From contig NC_088301.1 of NCBI RefSeq assembly GCF_032854445.1, forward strand, positions 30,242,402 to 30,306,401: a stretch of 64,000 bases of DNA. The letters run 5' to 3'. Numbering within the stretch: the stretch's first letter is position 1; each line of letters starts with the position of its first letter. The stretch is from Liolophura sinensis. Lineage: Eukaryota > Mollusca > Polyplacophora > Chitonida > Chitonidae. Position numbers and translations under genes: made by a program. The notes below the pieces were generated by a model. It was not told the origin of the DNA. It made no database searches and saw only the letters and a program-made list of their open reading frames with translations. Shown piece after piece: positions 1 through 11,800 of the stretch.

Positions 1-476
1 ACTATCGGTTGCAAAACATCACGTTTTAAGTGATACCATTGTCTGATTTTACGACCTACATTCATGGTATGCAGGCGGATGTGCTGTAACTTAGTGGATG
101 AAATGCAATATCGTCTGACTCCGACGAGAGCAAACCTGTAAAACTGAGCGGTAAATAGAAGCAGTGCAGTGGTTTCTGGTCGACAATGTTTGCCTCCCGA
201 AGAAAGAAATTCTCACCTTTCCCGGAAAAAATCGGAGTCGGTTCGAATTTAGCCATGTTAACCGCAACACACTTTTTTAGATCATGGCCTGGCCGAATCA
301 CTGGAAATGCGACCATTTTCTATAACGCATCTAAAAAGTGCGAACAGACAACACTAAAATTTTGTTGTAAAAAAATTTGGAATGTGAGAATGCTATTAGT
401 AGCATATTTATAAATGCTCTCGACGGGTTTACATACCCAAATAGAAGAAAATCTCAGCGACATGCTGAAACACGTA
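1..476. other. Unassigned sequence upstream of pol relic
   Basis: I recognise no gene, RNA or repeat here. Short open frames of up to 84 codons occur on both strands without family features. It may be a decayed upstream part of the same retroelement, but no zinc knuckle or protease active-site motif is visible. Confidence 0.4.
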
Positions 477-624
477 CACCGTAACATACCATGTGTCTTT
501 CCCAACATCACTGAAAACTGTTGAAAACTTCAACATTCTATACATGACCGCACCGTAACATACCATGTGTCTTTCCCAACATCACTGAAAACTGTTGAAA
601 ACTTCAACATTCTATACATGACCG
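477..624. repeat. Perfect 74-bp tandem duplication
   Basis: Positions 477-550 and 551-624 are the same 74 bases, both beginning CACCGTAACATACC and ending TACATGACCG. It lies in the 5' part of the pol relic, and because 74 is not a multiple of three it shifts the old frame. The identity suggests a recent slippage or unequal exchange, or an assembly duplication. Confidence 0.95.
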
Positions 625-1300
625 GTGGTATACGAATGCCTATCCCGACGCACAGATTTCAAGATATCTACGTCGTGCGAGATCTTAAGCAATCGGTACT
701 TGGGAGACCCAATGCTCTTGACTTGGTGAAGATCGGTCAGTTCAGAGGATTAATTTGATCTAAAGCGTATTTACAAAGAGCGCTGTCCGCTATCCATTGA
801 GTATAAAACTCCTCCCAGCAAGGAAAATGTTCCCTTTGCATTAACCTCGCCTCGAAGACTTGCTCTGTCCTTCATGTCAAAAGTGAAGAATGATTTTTAA
901 CGAATGGAAGAAGATGGAGCAACCAAACCCGTACAGGAACCTACAGAATGATGTGGACCTGTCGTCGTCGTATACCCAAAGAAAACGGAAGGGTGCAGAT
1001 ATGCGTGGACTTCATCAAACTAAATGAACATCTGCATGCGGATCAACTGTTAATGCCTCAGCTGTCTGGAACACCAGTGTTTTTCGAAACTTGACTGAAG
1101 CGGTGGGTTCTTTCAGATGCACCTTGAAAAGAACCTTCAACCACGTACAAGTTTCATCACTTCGTTCGGTCCATTTTGTTTTCAAACGCTTGTCATTTGG
1201 AATTTCGTCTGGATCGGAAGTGCTCCACAGGGCAATGTCACAGCTACTCGAAAATTCCCCTGTTACAGTTTATGTCAGTGAACGTCTGAATATAGCCTGT
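480..1300 (+). pseudogene. Decayed Ty3/gypsy retrotransposon pol fragment
   Basis: Conceptual translation in shifting frames shows the end of a retroelement protease (VVRDLKQSVLGRPNALDL near 665-725) and reverse transcriptase pieces: RMEEDGATKPVQEPTE near 902-949, a VVVVYPKK stretch near 963-985, a VCVDF-KLNE-like stretch near 995-1030, and KRLSFGISSGSEVLHRAMSQ near 1187-1246. These follow the order of Ty3/gypsy pol. It is broken by several frameshifts, by TGA where the family has Trp (near 950), and by loss of the YxDD catalytic motif around 1270. No LTR, integrase or RNase H is seen. It is an old inactive relic. The outer limits are approximate. Confidence 0.75.
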
Positions 1301-1388
1301 GTTTTGTGTGTTGCTTTAGTCCTTGGCCATCTACAAACAACATCACTGTGTCGTCCCATAGGCACTAAACATGAATCCCATCTAGTCG

Positions 1389-1475
1389 CATTATACTGAC
1401 ACACGGATTTTCAGTACTACTCCTTGCTCTAACCTCACACTGCATGCTGAACGCCAAGTATCTTTGGTTTGCTCT
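1389..1475 (-). mobile_element. SINE family 2 fragment
   Basis: The segment CATTATACTGACAC, then TTGCTCTAACCTC and ATCTTTGGT, follows the order of the minus-strand SINE at 26620-26986. It is a degenerate internal piece without head or tail. Confidence 0.6.
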
Positions 1476-1731
1476 AACCACTATAATTCACCGAAGCGAT
1501 CTATCCTATAATTAAGCATTCGGTGATAACTGCACGAAAGGTAAGGGGTTCAAAAGTTATTTGATTAGTGTTCGTTATTCGTCTTTGAATAATAAAAAGG
1601 ACAGGCTGCCTCATTATATCACGCTGCGATAGCTGTATGCGTGTGGCCTGTGCCGAGAAATCTGATGACGCTGAAAATTTATGTGGAATTATTAAATGTA
1701 GTACTTTTGTTGTTCATGTCTTACAACAGTA

Positions 1732-1775
1732 TTTTATTTATTTGATTGGTGTTTTACGACGTACTCAAGAATATT
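1732..1775 (-). mobile_element. SINE family 1, 3' end fragment
   Basis: ATTTATTTGATTGGTGTTTT followed by ACGACGTACTCAAGAATATTC is the reverse complement of the family 1 SINE tail and 3' end. The body and tRNA-like head are missing. Confidence 0.8.
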
Positions 1776-2159
1776 CTTACAACAGTAGAAAGCTTACATA
1801 TAATGCAGATAGCGATATACAGCTGATTGCCACCTGCTACTCGCGTGTAATGCCAAATCTGTACTGTGACAAATGTACGAGTCGCAGCGAATTAACTTGA
1901 TTAGGGTACCTAGTAATTAAACGATTATGTTGTGATAACTATACTAGGTTTATTTATGGATACAGAAAGTTGGTATTGTATCGCAGACGTATTATCCAAG
2001 ACTAATAATAGTTTAATATTATTTATTTACATTTACAGGACCAAAAAAAAAAAAGGACGTATAGACCTACCTATATACTTATGCGATGCGCATAGATTAT
2101 ATCGCCTGATTAGGCCTACTCACTTAAACAAAATCTTAACGAGTAGTAGTACTATGTAG

Positions 2160-4181
2160 AAAGTTCAATAATTTCGATGTTTCTCACATCTGCAGCTGTG
2201 GATTAAATCGTCAAGCCGATGTGAGCTGAGTTGATATAAGAAAGGTCGATAAACTTATGCATTCCCTTTTGATGTTAATTGTTGGTAACACGGGATTAAT
2301 TGGTCGAATTAATTAAGTTACCGGTACTCACAAAATATCAAGTGATGAGTTTGTTTTTTGTTATTGTTTTTTTTATTATTAATATTATGTATTTGTTTAA
2401 TTTTTCAGTCTTCGTACTTTTTCCGTAGCTCTTGAGCCCTGCAAATATGGCTCGTAGACCAACCAGCGAACGGAGGGCTGCTAAAAGGGAGAAGACTCCG
2501 GCAGGCATTTAACCTTAACTTTTTGGGGAAAGTCCCTTATCAAACGTAACTTTGACAACGACAGCCATGTTTGAGCAAGTGGCGCCATTTCTTTTGCTGG
2601 TTGAGTGGGGAACTGAAGAACTCTAGTTTTACTGAGCTGTACTGTTGGATCAAAAGAGTGACATTTCAGTTTGTCTTCTCCAGTGTGTAATTGGCCTCCA
2701 GGATGAACAAATACAGAATAGATTGGTGAGTATGATCGTTTTCTTAATGTGATAAACACAGCTTGTGGTAAGGCGAAGACTTGAAGGGTATGCTGACATC
2801 GTGTGCCCGCATGAATGGGACTGATGTGATGTTGTTGTTGGAATGCTGCTGATGCCGGACATCTTTACACAGTCTGTATCATTGTGTGTCAGTCACAGTG
2901 TGGAAAGTGCATCATTGAACACAAACAAGTTCAGATTATTTTGTAACTTGTAATTAAAAAGGCGACTGACAAGCATTTCGAGTTTATTTTTTTTCTCTTT
3001 AAGCTATTAAAGGCTTAGGCTGAAAAGTTACAATATTATGACATGCAACCCCTAGTTAAGAATAAGAACTTATTTGCCTGTAAAACTATTAGTAATACAT
3101 TTTATTTTTTTATTTTTTTTTGGAAAACTGATTATATTTTTTGATAATTTGAATACAGCTGACAAATGTAAACTATAAGTGTGATTGAAAACCACCTACA
3201 GTTATGAGATAGGCCTACTAAACGCCAGATCCTGTCAGATCTGCTAGGTTTTGATCTTCTTAATTTTTGTGGATTTTTTTTTCTCTTTCTTCAGGGAATT
3301 TGTTTTCAGACATCAGAGTACATGAAACTACATGACACCATGCTGTGTTAAAATTAATAACTGAAATTTCAAATTCAACTTAAAGATTAAAGCTGTTTAT
3401 GTAGCCAGCAGAGTTCCCAGGGTCCATGCTGTGTTACCATTCTGGTAGTGCAGTGCCTGTTATGTTGATTATAATGAAAAAGAGAAAAGTCTTTTCTTTG
3501 ACTTGAAAGATGCAATGTGTATTATGGCCATAACTACGTGTCAAGTTTTAAGAATGCAAATATGAAAAAAACACATTCAGGCTGGAACCCAAGTATATAT
3601 TTTGACACAGTTTTGAGTGTTGTAAAATTGTTACATAATATTAACCAATATATGTATTAGGTATATGTTAAATTTATGATCTTCAGCTTAGATTGATCTT
3701 TGTAAGGTGTGTGCTTGTGCTCTGGGGGTGAACAACCTGATATCATAATTTCACCTGTTGCGTCAGCCATGTATGCGATACCCATTTTGTTCTATATGCA
3801 ATTAAACAAAAGACCGATCCACAGATTTGACAATATAACTGCAACAGAGTGCAGATGTCACTGTGTAACAAGTAGTCATTAGGAAAAGGGTACCTTTGGC
3901 ACAGTGGTAGGTTTGGGCAGATAATGGTGGGGACTCCAAGTGTTATGTACATCAGCCATTCTGCCTAAACCATAGAGTATAGTATCAGTTCACATTTCAT
4001 GTCCCTGTCTCTACAGTATGTCTGACACTAGCCGTGAGGTCAGAATGTACTGAGACTGCACTCGTACCATTGTTTAATGTATGGGTTTTTGTTTAATCAA
4101 CAAAGTGGGTCTACATCAGGAATCTCTGAGCTACAGATACAGATGTTTTGATTTAGCTTCTTTTGACTACATCTATGAAGG
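2160..4181. other. Gene-free AT-rich sequence
   Basis: Apart from the weak candidate exon at 2409-2726, I see only AT-rich single-copy-looking sequence with T runs (for example 3101-3121). No coding frame longer than about 90 codons and no recognised family. Confidence 0.5.
2409..2726 (+). other. Candidate 5' exon (weak)
   Basis: A pyrimidine-rich acceptor (TTTTTCAG, 2401-2408) and a good donor (GTGAGT, 2727) bound 318 bases. Inside, ATG at 2447 opens a 21-codon frame, MARRPTSERRAAKREKTPAG, whose basic composition is unlike its surroundings. It could be a 5' non-coding exon with a short upstream ORF, or chance. Nothing links it directly to the GLIS gene, 24 kb downstream. Confidence 0.15.
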
Positions 4182-4455
4182 GATTTATTTATTAATTGGA
4201 TTGGAGTTTTATGTCATACTCAAGAATATTTCACTTGTATGAAGGCGACAAGCTTTGTGGTTGGAGGAAAATAGACAGAACCCAGGGGAAACCCATGACC
4301 ATCCGCAAGTTGCTCACCAACCTTCCCACAGTGACATATGACCAGAGAGGAAGTCAGCATACATTGGACTTGAACTCACACTGACGGCATTGGTGAGAGG
4401 CTCCTGGGGAATAGCACAATGCTGGCATGCTAACCAAGCTGGCCATGGAGGCCCC
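4182..4455 (-). mobile_element. SINE family 1, near full length, diverged
   Basis: It reads from tail (ATTTATTTATTAATTGGATT) at the left to a tRNA-like head ending CATGGAGGCCCC at the right. Body blocks ACTCAAGAATATTTCACTTG, AACCCATGACCATCCGCAAG and TTGGACTTGAACTCACA are intact, with many point changes. Open frames in it are incidental. Confidence 0.88.
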
Positions 4456-5659
4456 GCTGTGATGAAAGAGGTTTAACTATTGGTTTAGTGATTTATTGAG
4501 TGGTGTATGTTAAATGCTGTAATGAAGAACACCTCTCACTTATATCACAGTGATCTGATCAATAGACATCAAAGACTGGAGTAAACCACGGTCCTTTGGT
4601 ATGTAATTACCAAACTTTCCCATATGTGACACACAGTTTCAGTGAGTTTGAATGGTGGAAAACAGTTGATCTCGTGTAAGGCTAGTTACAGGTGATTTTT
4701 CCGATTATCTAACTTTTTGTGACAATTTCTGGGATAAAGATGAAATAGCTGTCAGGGTTTCTGATGCTGGGGTAAAAAGACACGAAGGCTGTGACTGGAA
4801 AGATGGATTCAAGTGCGTGTAAGGTAAAACTAAAAACAGTCTTTCTTTTCATTCTCTACGTGAACTACATGTACATGTACTTTGATGCAGGCACTCAAAA
4901 TAATTTTTAACTTGATCCAGGGCATATTGGGAGATCTTTCATCTATTCCCAAAAATGCAATGTTATTTACATGGCAGTTTTGTCCTGAGCCAAACATTAA
5001 GCTTGTGTCAAAATACTATTCAGTGCTGGGCATGCTTTGCCCTGCTGCTTATTCCCAGGCTTGTGTACTTACATGGACTAATATGCACTATTAGTGTATG
5101 GGGTGACTATATACAAGTGCATGCCTTCACATGTATTCTGTATAAGTAAGATGTACATATTGTGGTGTGTAATGAGTTTATTAATATTTATGAGCTGCTG
5201 TTATATGGAGATAATACATGTAGGTAGTGAAAGATTAACGTCATCGTTTAGGTTGTTTAGTAGAAGCATTGCCTGTTTAGCAACCCTGTAGGATCACTTG
5301 ATGGTATACCAACAACTGTGGCAGCTGTACCCGATGGTATTAGGCACCAGTCAGACCCTGATAAACTGATTTATTACCTGTATAACCCTCACAATATGTA
5401 TGTCAGTGCCAGACAGCTGATGGACTGCTATTCTAGTATATGCTAGTGGTTATATAATTCACGGTCCACATTCTTCTGACAGCCCTTCGTGTGGACTTTG
5501 AACATCACCAGTTGTGCTTCCTCATATGCCCACCTGAAAATCTCCTCAACATGTGTACCTGTTAGTAATGAAAAACCCACTGTATACTTATAGCTGTGTA
5601 TGTGTAAAAGGCTTCTTATTTGATTGATAAATTTTTAGAAAAGTCTACAGTAGCACGAT
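4456..5659. other. Gene-free sequence with TACATGTA-type palindromes
   Basis: No gene recognised. Short self-complementary ACATGTACATGT stretches occur (for example near 4866-4881), as in much of the window. Overlapping frames of 60-70 codons at 4882-5291 look random. Confidence 0.5.
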
Positions 5660-5863
5660 TACTGTAATTGGTCAAATTTTTCATAAGTTTGCAAGATGTT
5701 TACTCACATGCAGAATTATATTTTTTTGTGAAGCCCTGTCTGAAACTGGCCCTTTAGGAAAAGGTAGTTTTGTCTCTAAAGTCAAATTATAAAAGGTCAT
5801 ACCATAAATTACACTGAAATTAATAACTCACGCCATATGCAAAAAGGTTGAGGAATTAGGGTA
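5660..5863 (+). mobile_element. MITE-like element, family M, copy 1
   Basis: It begins TACTGTAATTGGTCAAATTT and ends AAAAAGGTTGAGGAATTAGG then GTA. The two ends are imperfect inverted repeats (TAATTC-TCAACCTTTT type). The interior carries TTTTTGTGAAGCCCTG, shared with the copies at 31320, 46246 and 55510. It ends about 50 bp before the 63-bp array. Confidence 0.65.
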
Positions 5864-5912
5864 ATGGATGTATGTAGCTCTGACTCAAAAGTGTGAAATC
5901 ATGGAAAAAGGA

Positions 5913-7233
5913 CTATTAATGTACATGCACGTGTATTTGTCACCATATAATGTGAAGGTGCAGGCTGGAGAACCACTGTAAATGTACATGCACGTGTATT
6001 TGTCACCATATAATGTGAAGCTGCAGGCTGAAGAACCACTATAAATGTACATGCACATGTATTTGTCACCATACCTTGTGAAGGTGCAGGCTGGAGAGCC
6101 ACTATAAATGTACATGCACATGTATTTGTCACCATATAATGTGAAGGTGCAGGCTGGAGAACCACTATAAATGTACATGCACATGTATTTGTCACCATAT
6201 AATGTGAAGGTGCAGGCTGGAGAACCACTATAAATGTACATGCACATGTATTTGTCACCATATAATGTGAAGGTGCAGGCTGGAGAACCACTATAAATGT
6301 ACATGCACATGTATTTGTCACCATACCTTGTGAAGGTGCAGGCTGAAGAACCACTATAAATGTACATGCACATGTATTTGTCACCATATAATGTGAAGGT
6401 GCAGGCTGGAGAACCACTGTAAATGTACATGCACATGTATTTGTGACCATATAATGTGAAGGTGCAGGCTGAAGAACCACTATAAATGTACATGCACATG
6501 TATTTGTCACCATACCTTGTGAAGGTGCAGGCTGGAGAGCCACTATAAATGTACATGCACATGTATTTGTCACCATATAATGTGAAGGTGCAGGCTGGAG
6601 AACCACTATAAATGTACATGCACATGTATTTGTCACCATATAATGTGAAGGTGCAGGCTGGAGAACCACTATAAATGTACATGCACATGTATTTGTCACC
6701 ATATAATGTGAAGGTGCAGGCTGGAGAACCACTATAAATGTACATGCACATGTATTTGTCACCATACCTTGTGAAGGTGCAGGCTGGAGAACCACTATAA
6801 ATGTACATGCACATGTATTTGTCACCATATAATGTGAAGGTGCAGGCTGGAGAACCACTGTAAATGTACATGCACATGTATTTGTGACCATATAATGTGA
6901 AGGTGCAGGCTGGAGAACCACTGTAAATGTACATGCACGTGTATTTGTCACCATATAATGTGAAGGTGCGGGCTGAAGAACCACTATAAATGTACATGCA
7001 CATGTATTTGTCACCATACCTTGTGAAGGTGCAGGCTGGAGAGCCACTATAAATGTACATGCACATGTATTTGTCATCATATAATGTGAAGCTGCAGGCT
7101 GGAGAACCACTATAAATGTACATGTATTTGTCACCATATAATGTGAAGCTGCAGGCTGAAGAACCACTATAAATGTACATGCACATGTATTTGTCACCAT
7201 ACCATGTGAAGGTGCAGGTTAGAGAGCTACTAT
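5913..7233. repeat. 63-bp minisatellite, about 21 copies
   Basis: The unit contains TACATGCACATGTATTTGTC and GAAGGTGCAGGCTGGAGAAC. Each unit has a short dyad TACATG-CA-CATGTA. As 63 is a multiple of three, two minus-strand frames stay open (451 and 433 codons), giving 21-residue repeats such as GSPACTFTLYGDKYMCMYIY. The variant ATACCTTG recurs at 6071, 6323, 6512, 6764 and 7016, spacings of 252, 189, 252 and 252 bases, which shows a four-unit higher-order repeat. No start context or splice signals suggest a real gene. Confidence 0.97.
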
Positions 7234-7264
7234 ATTGCAAAAGTAGCAGACACTATAATTGGGA

Positions 7265-8046
7265 TGTCACAGACTAGAGGAGCACTGTAAATAACCCTGT
7301 ACAGAATGGTGGGGGACCAAATTAATGTGTTCTCACAGACTAGAGGAGCACCATAAATAAACCTGTACAGAATGGAGGGGGACCAAATTAATGTGTTGTC
7401 ACAGACTAGAGGAACACCATAAATAAACCTGTACAGAATGGCAGGGACAAAATTGAGGCATTGTCACAGCTAGAGGAGCACCATAAATAAACCTGTACAG
7501 AATGGCAGGGACCAAATTGAGGCGTTGTCACAGACTAGAGGAGCACGATAAATAAACCTGTACAGAATGGTGGGGACCAAATTAATGTGTTATCACAGAC
7601 TAGAGGAGCACCATAAATAAACCTGTACAGAATGGTGGGGACTAAATTGAGGCGTTGTCACAGACTAGAGGAGCACCATAAATAAACATGTACAGAATGG
7701 TGGGGACCAAATTAATGTGTTGTCACAGACTAGAGGAGCACCATAAATAAACCTGTACAGAATGGTGGGGACCAAATTGAGGCGTTGTCACAGACTAGAG
7801 GAGCACCATAAATAAACATGTACAGAATGGTGGGGACGAAATTAATGTGTTGTCACAGACTAGAGGAGCACCATAAATAGACCTGTACAGAATGGTGGGG
7901 ACCAAATTAATGTGTTGTCACAGACTAGAGGAGCACCATAAATAAACCTGTACAGAATGGTGGGGACCAAATTAATGTGTTGTCACAGACTAGAGGAGCA
8001 CCATAAATAAACATGTACAGAATGGTGGGGACCAAATTGAAGTGTT
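7265..8046. repeat. 65-bp minisatellite, 12 copies
   Basis: The unit contains GTCACAGACTAGAGGAGCAC and AAATAAACCTGTACAGAATG. Two unit types alternate irregularly, ending AAATTAATGTGTT or AAATTGAGGCGTT. It begins about 30 bases after the end of the 63-bp array but is unrelated in sequence. The 65-bp unit is interrupted by stops in all frames I checked. Confidence 0.97.
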
Positions 8047-8190
8047 GTGTACTGCAAAGTCACAGACAAGAGGATCAAGCAACTGATGTAGCTGTGACTG
8101 AATAGTAACCATTTAAAAAAAAACAAATACCCATGTTCGTTTAGCTACAACCAAGTGATAGCGATGACTGATCAAGATTTAAATACTTTT

Positions 8191-8340
8191 ATTGATATCC
8201 CGTATATGTACATTCATTGATGTCCCCTATATGTACATTCATTGATGTCCCCTATATGTACATTCATTGATGTCCCCTATATGTACATTCATTGATGTCT
8301 CCTATATGTACATTCATTGATGTCCCCTATATGTACATTC
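8191..8340. repeat. 25-bp tandem repeat, six copies
   Basis: Six copies of a unit built from ATTGATGTCCCCTATATGTA plus CATTC, with the first copy carrying two differences and the fifth one. The total is exactly 150 bases. Confidence 0.97.
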
Positions 8341-8886
8341 ATGTCGTGTATGGTTTCACAGTAAATTGCTGGTTATTCTAATTAGGTGTGTTGGTTAAGC
8401 AGATTATTATGTACAAATCTGTACTCCATTTTACAGATCAATTAAGGTACTACAATGTAGTTATAGTCTGATCTAGTTACACAGTGTACGGTATATAGTG
8501 TATATGCACAAATGTGTACTGAATAAGTTGTGCCCGACCTACAGGCATGCCGCAGACATTGTGCCTGGCGTGGGAAGGTGAGCTGATAACCATGCTTCAC
8601 CTGTGTGCCCAGACTACTGATGAAGGAATTATTCAGTCTAAATTAGCAATCGTAATTAGCCAGTAATAGGCCTTGTTTACTGCCCTCAGATTTGGTTTCG
8701 CTGGGTGAGAGTATCAGTTTCATGAAGCCCTGTTAATGTTAGAGCGCTGGAGAGATCTACATGTACCTCATGTTGATTGGATGTACATGTTCATGTAGAA
8801 AAACTGTATAAGTCATTTTTTGAAAAATGAAGTTGGGGTAAGTGTCTGAAAAACATAGATGTATGTACTTTCATGCATCAGTAATC
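8341..8886. other. Unassigned spacer between arrays
   Basis: Single-copy-looking sequence between the 25-bp and 28-bp arrays. A slightly GC-richer stretch at 8533-8640 includes AAGGTGAGCTG, which resembles a splice donor, but no exon can be supported. Confidence 0.4.
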
Positions 8887-11800
8887 ACCTCTGTGAGAGT
8901 GAGCATGGTGCCCTTCCTCTGTGGGAGTGAGCATGATGCTCTTCCTGTGTGAGAGTGAGCATGATGCCTTTCCTGTGTGAAAGTGAGCATGATGCCCTTC
9001 CTCTGTGGGAGTGAGCATGATGCCCTTCCTGTGTGAGTGAACCTGATGCCCTTCCTGTGCGAGAGTGAGCATGATGCCCTTCTTGTGTGAGAGTGAGCAT
9101 GATGCCCTTCCTGTGTGAGACTGAGCCTGATGCCCTTCCTGTGTGAGAGTGAGCATGATGCCCTTCCTGTGTGAGAGTGAGCCTGATGCCCTTCCTGTGT
9201 GAGAGTGAGCCTGATGCCCTTCCTCTGTGGGAGTGAGCATGATGCCCTTTCTGTGTGAGAGTAAGCATGATGCCCTTCCTCTGTGGGAGTGAGCATGATG
9301 CCCTTCCTGTGTGAGAGTGAGCATGATGCCCTTCCTGTGTAAGAGTGAGCATGATGCCCTTCCTGTGTGAGAGTGACCCTGATGCCCTTCCTGTGTGAGA
9401 GTGAGCATGATGCCCTTCCTCTGTGGGAATGAGCATGATGCCCTTCTTGTGTGAGAGTGAGTGTGATGCCCTTCCTGTGTGAGAGTGAGCATGATGCCCT
9501 TCCTGTGTGGGAGTGAGCATGATGCCCTTCGTGTGTGAGATTGAGCCTGATGCCATTTTTGTGTGAGAGTGAGCCTGATACCTTTACTGTGTGAGAGTGA
9601 GCCTGATGCCCTTCCTGTGTGAGAGTGAGCCTGATGCCCTTCCTGTGTGAGGGTGAGCCTGATGCTCTTCCTGTGTGAGAGTGAGCCTGATGCCCTTCTT
9701 GTGTGAGAGTGAGCCTGATGCCCTTCCTGTGTGAGAGTGATCATGATGCCCTTCCTGTGTGAGAGTGAGCATGATGCCCTTCCTCTGTGGGAGTGAGGCT
9801 GATGCCCTCCCCTGTGAGAAGGAGCATGATGCCCTTCCTGTGCGAGAGTGAGCATGATGCCCTTCCTGTGTGAGAGTGAGCATGATGCCCTTCCTGTGTG
9901 AGAGTGAGCATGATGCCCTTCCTGTGTGAGAGTGAGCCTGATGCCCTTCCTGTGTGAGAGTGAGCATGATGCCCTTCTTGTGTGAGAAGGAGCATGATGC
10001 CCTTCCTCTGTGGGAGTGAGCATGATGCCCTTCCTCTGTGGGAGTGAGCATGATGCCCTTCCTGTGTGAGTGAGCCTGATGCCCTTCCTGTGTGATAGTG
10101 AGCATGATGCCCTTTGTGTGTGAGAGTGAGCCTGATGCCCTCGTCTATGAGAGTGAACATGATGCCCTTCCTCTGTGAGAGTGAGCATGATGCGCTTCCT
10201 CTGTGGGTGTGAGCATGATGCCCTTTCTATGTGGGAGTGAGCATGATGCCCTTCCTGTGTGAGAGTGAGCATGATGCCCTTCCTGTGTGAGAGTGAGCCT
10301 GATGCCCTTCCTGTGTGAGACTGAGCCTGATGCCCTTCCTGTGTGAGAGTGAGCATGATGCCCTTCCTGTGCGAGAGTGAGCCTGATGCCCTTCCTGTGT
10401 AGAGTGAGCCTGATGTCCTTCCTGTGTGAGAGTGAGCCTGATGCCCTTCCTGTGTGAGAGTGAGCATGATGCCCTTCCTGTGTGAGAGTGAGCCTGATGC
10501 CCTTCCTGTGTGAGAGTGAGCCTGATTCCCTTCCTGTGTGAGAGTGAGTCTGATGCCCTTCCTGTGTGAGAGTGAGCATGATTCCTTTCGTGTGTGAGAG
10601 TAAGCATGATGCCCTTCCTGTGTGAGAGTGAGCATGATGCCCTCCTCTGTGTGATAGTGAGCATGATGCCCTTCCTGTGTGAGAGTGAGCATGATGCCCT
10701 TCCTGTGTGAGAGTGAGCATGATGCCCTTCCTGTGTGAGAGTGAGCCTGATGCCCTTCCTCTGTGAGAGTGAGCCTGATGCCCTTCCTGTGTGAGTGAAC
10801 CTGATGCCTTTCCTGTGTGGGAGTGAGCATGATGCCCTTCCTGTGTGAGAGTGAGTCTGATACCCTTCCTGTGTGAGAGTGAGCCTGATGCCCTTCCTGT
10901 GTGAGAGTGAGCATGATGCCCTTCCTCTGTGGGAGTGAGCATGATGCCCTTCCTGTGTGAGTGAACCTGATGCCTTTCCTGTGTGAGAGTGAGCCTGATG
11001 CCCTTCCTGTGTGAGAGTGAGCATGATGCCCTTCCTGTGTGAGAGTGAGCATGATGCCCTTCCTGTGTGAGAGTGAGCATGATGCCCTTCCTGTGTGAGA
11101 GTGAGCATGATGCCCCTCCTGTGTGAGAGTGAGCATGATGCCCTTCCTGTGTGGGAGTGAGCATGATGCCCTTCCTGTGTGAGAGCGAGCATGATGCCCT
11201 TCTTGTGTGATAGTGAGCCTGATGCCCTTCCTGTGTGAGAGTGAGCCTGATGCCCTTCCTCTGTGGGAGTGAGCATGATGCCCTTTCTGTGTGAAAGTAA
11301 GCATGATGCCCTTCCTGTGTGAGAGTGAGCATGATGCCCTTCCTCTGTGGGAGTGAGCATAATGCCCTTCCTGTGTGAGAGTGAGCATGGTGCCCTTCCT
11401 GTGTGAGAGTGAGCATGATGCCCCTCCTGTGTGAGAGTGAGCATGATGCCCTTCCTGTGTGAGAGTGAGCATGATGCCCTTCCTGTGTGAGAGTGAGCCT
11501 GATGCCCTTCCTGTGTGAGAGTGAGCCTGATGCCCTTCCTCTGTGGGAGTGAGCATGATGCCCTTTCTGTGTGAGAGTAAGCATGATGCCCTTCCTGTGT
11601 GAGAGTGAGCATGATGCCCTTCCTCTGTGGGAGTGAGCATAATGCCCTTCCTGTGTGAGAGTGAGCATGGTGCCCTTCCTGTGTGAGAGTGAGCATGATG
11701 CCCCTCCTGTGTGAGAGTGAGCATGATGCCCTTCCTGTGTGAGAGTGAGCATGATGCCCTTCCTCTGTGGGAGTGAGCATAATGCCCTTCCTGTGTGAGA

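Noticed and set aside
5885-7240. Minus-strand frames of 451 and 433 codons as a repetitive secreted or membrane protein
   Set aside because: They arise only because the 63-bp unit is a multiple of three and stop-free in those phases. Two overlapping frames are equally open, and no unique N- or C-terminal domain or splice context exists.
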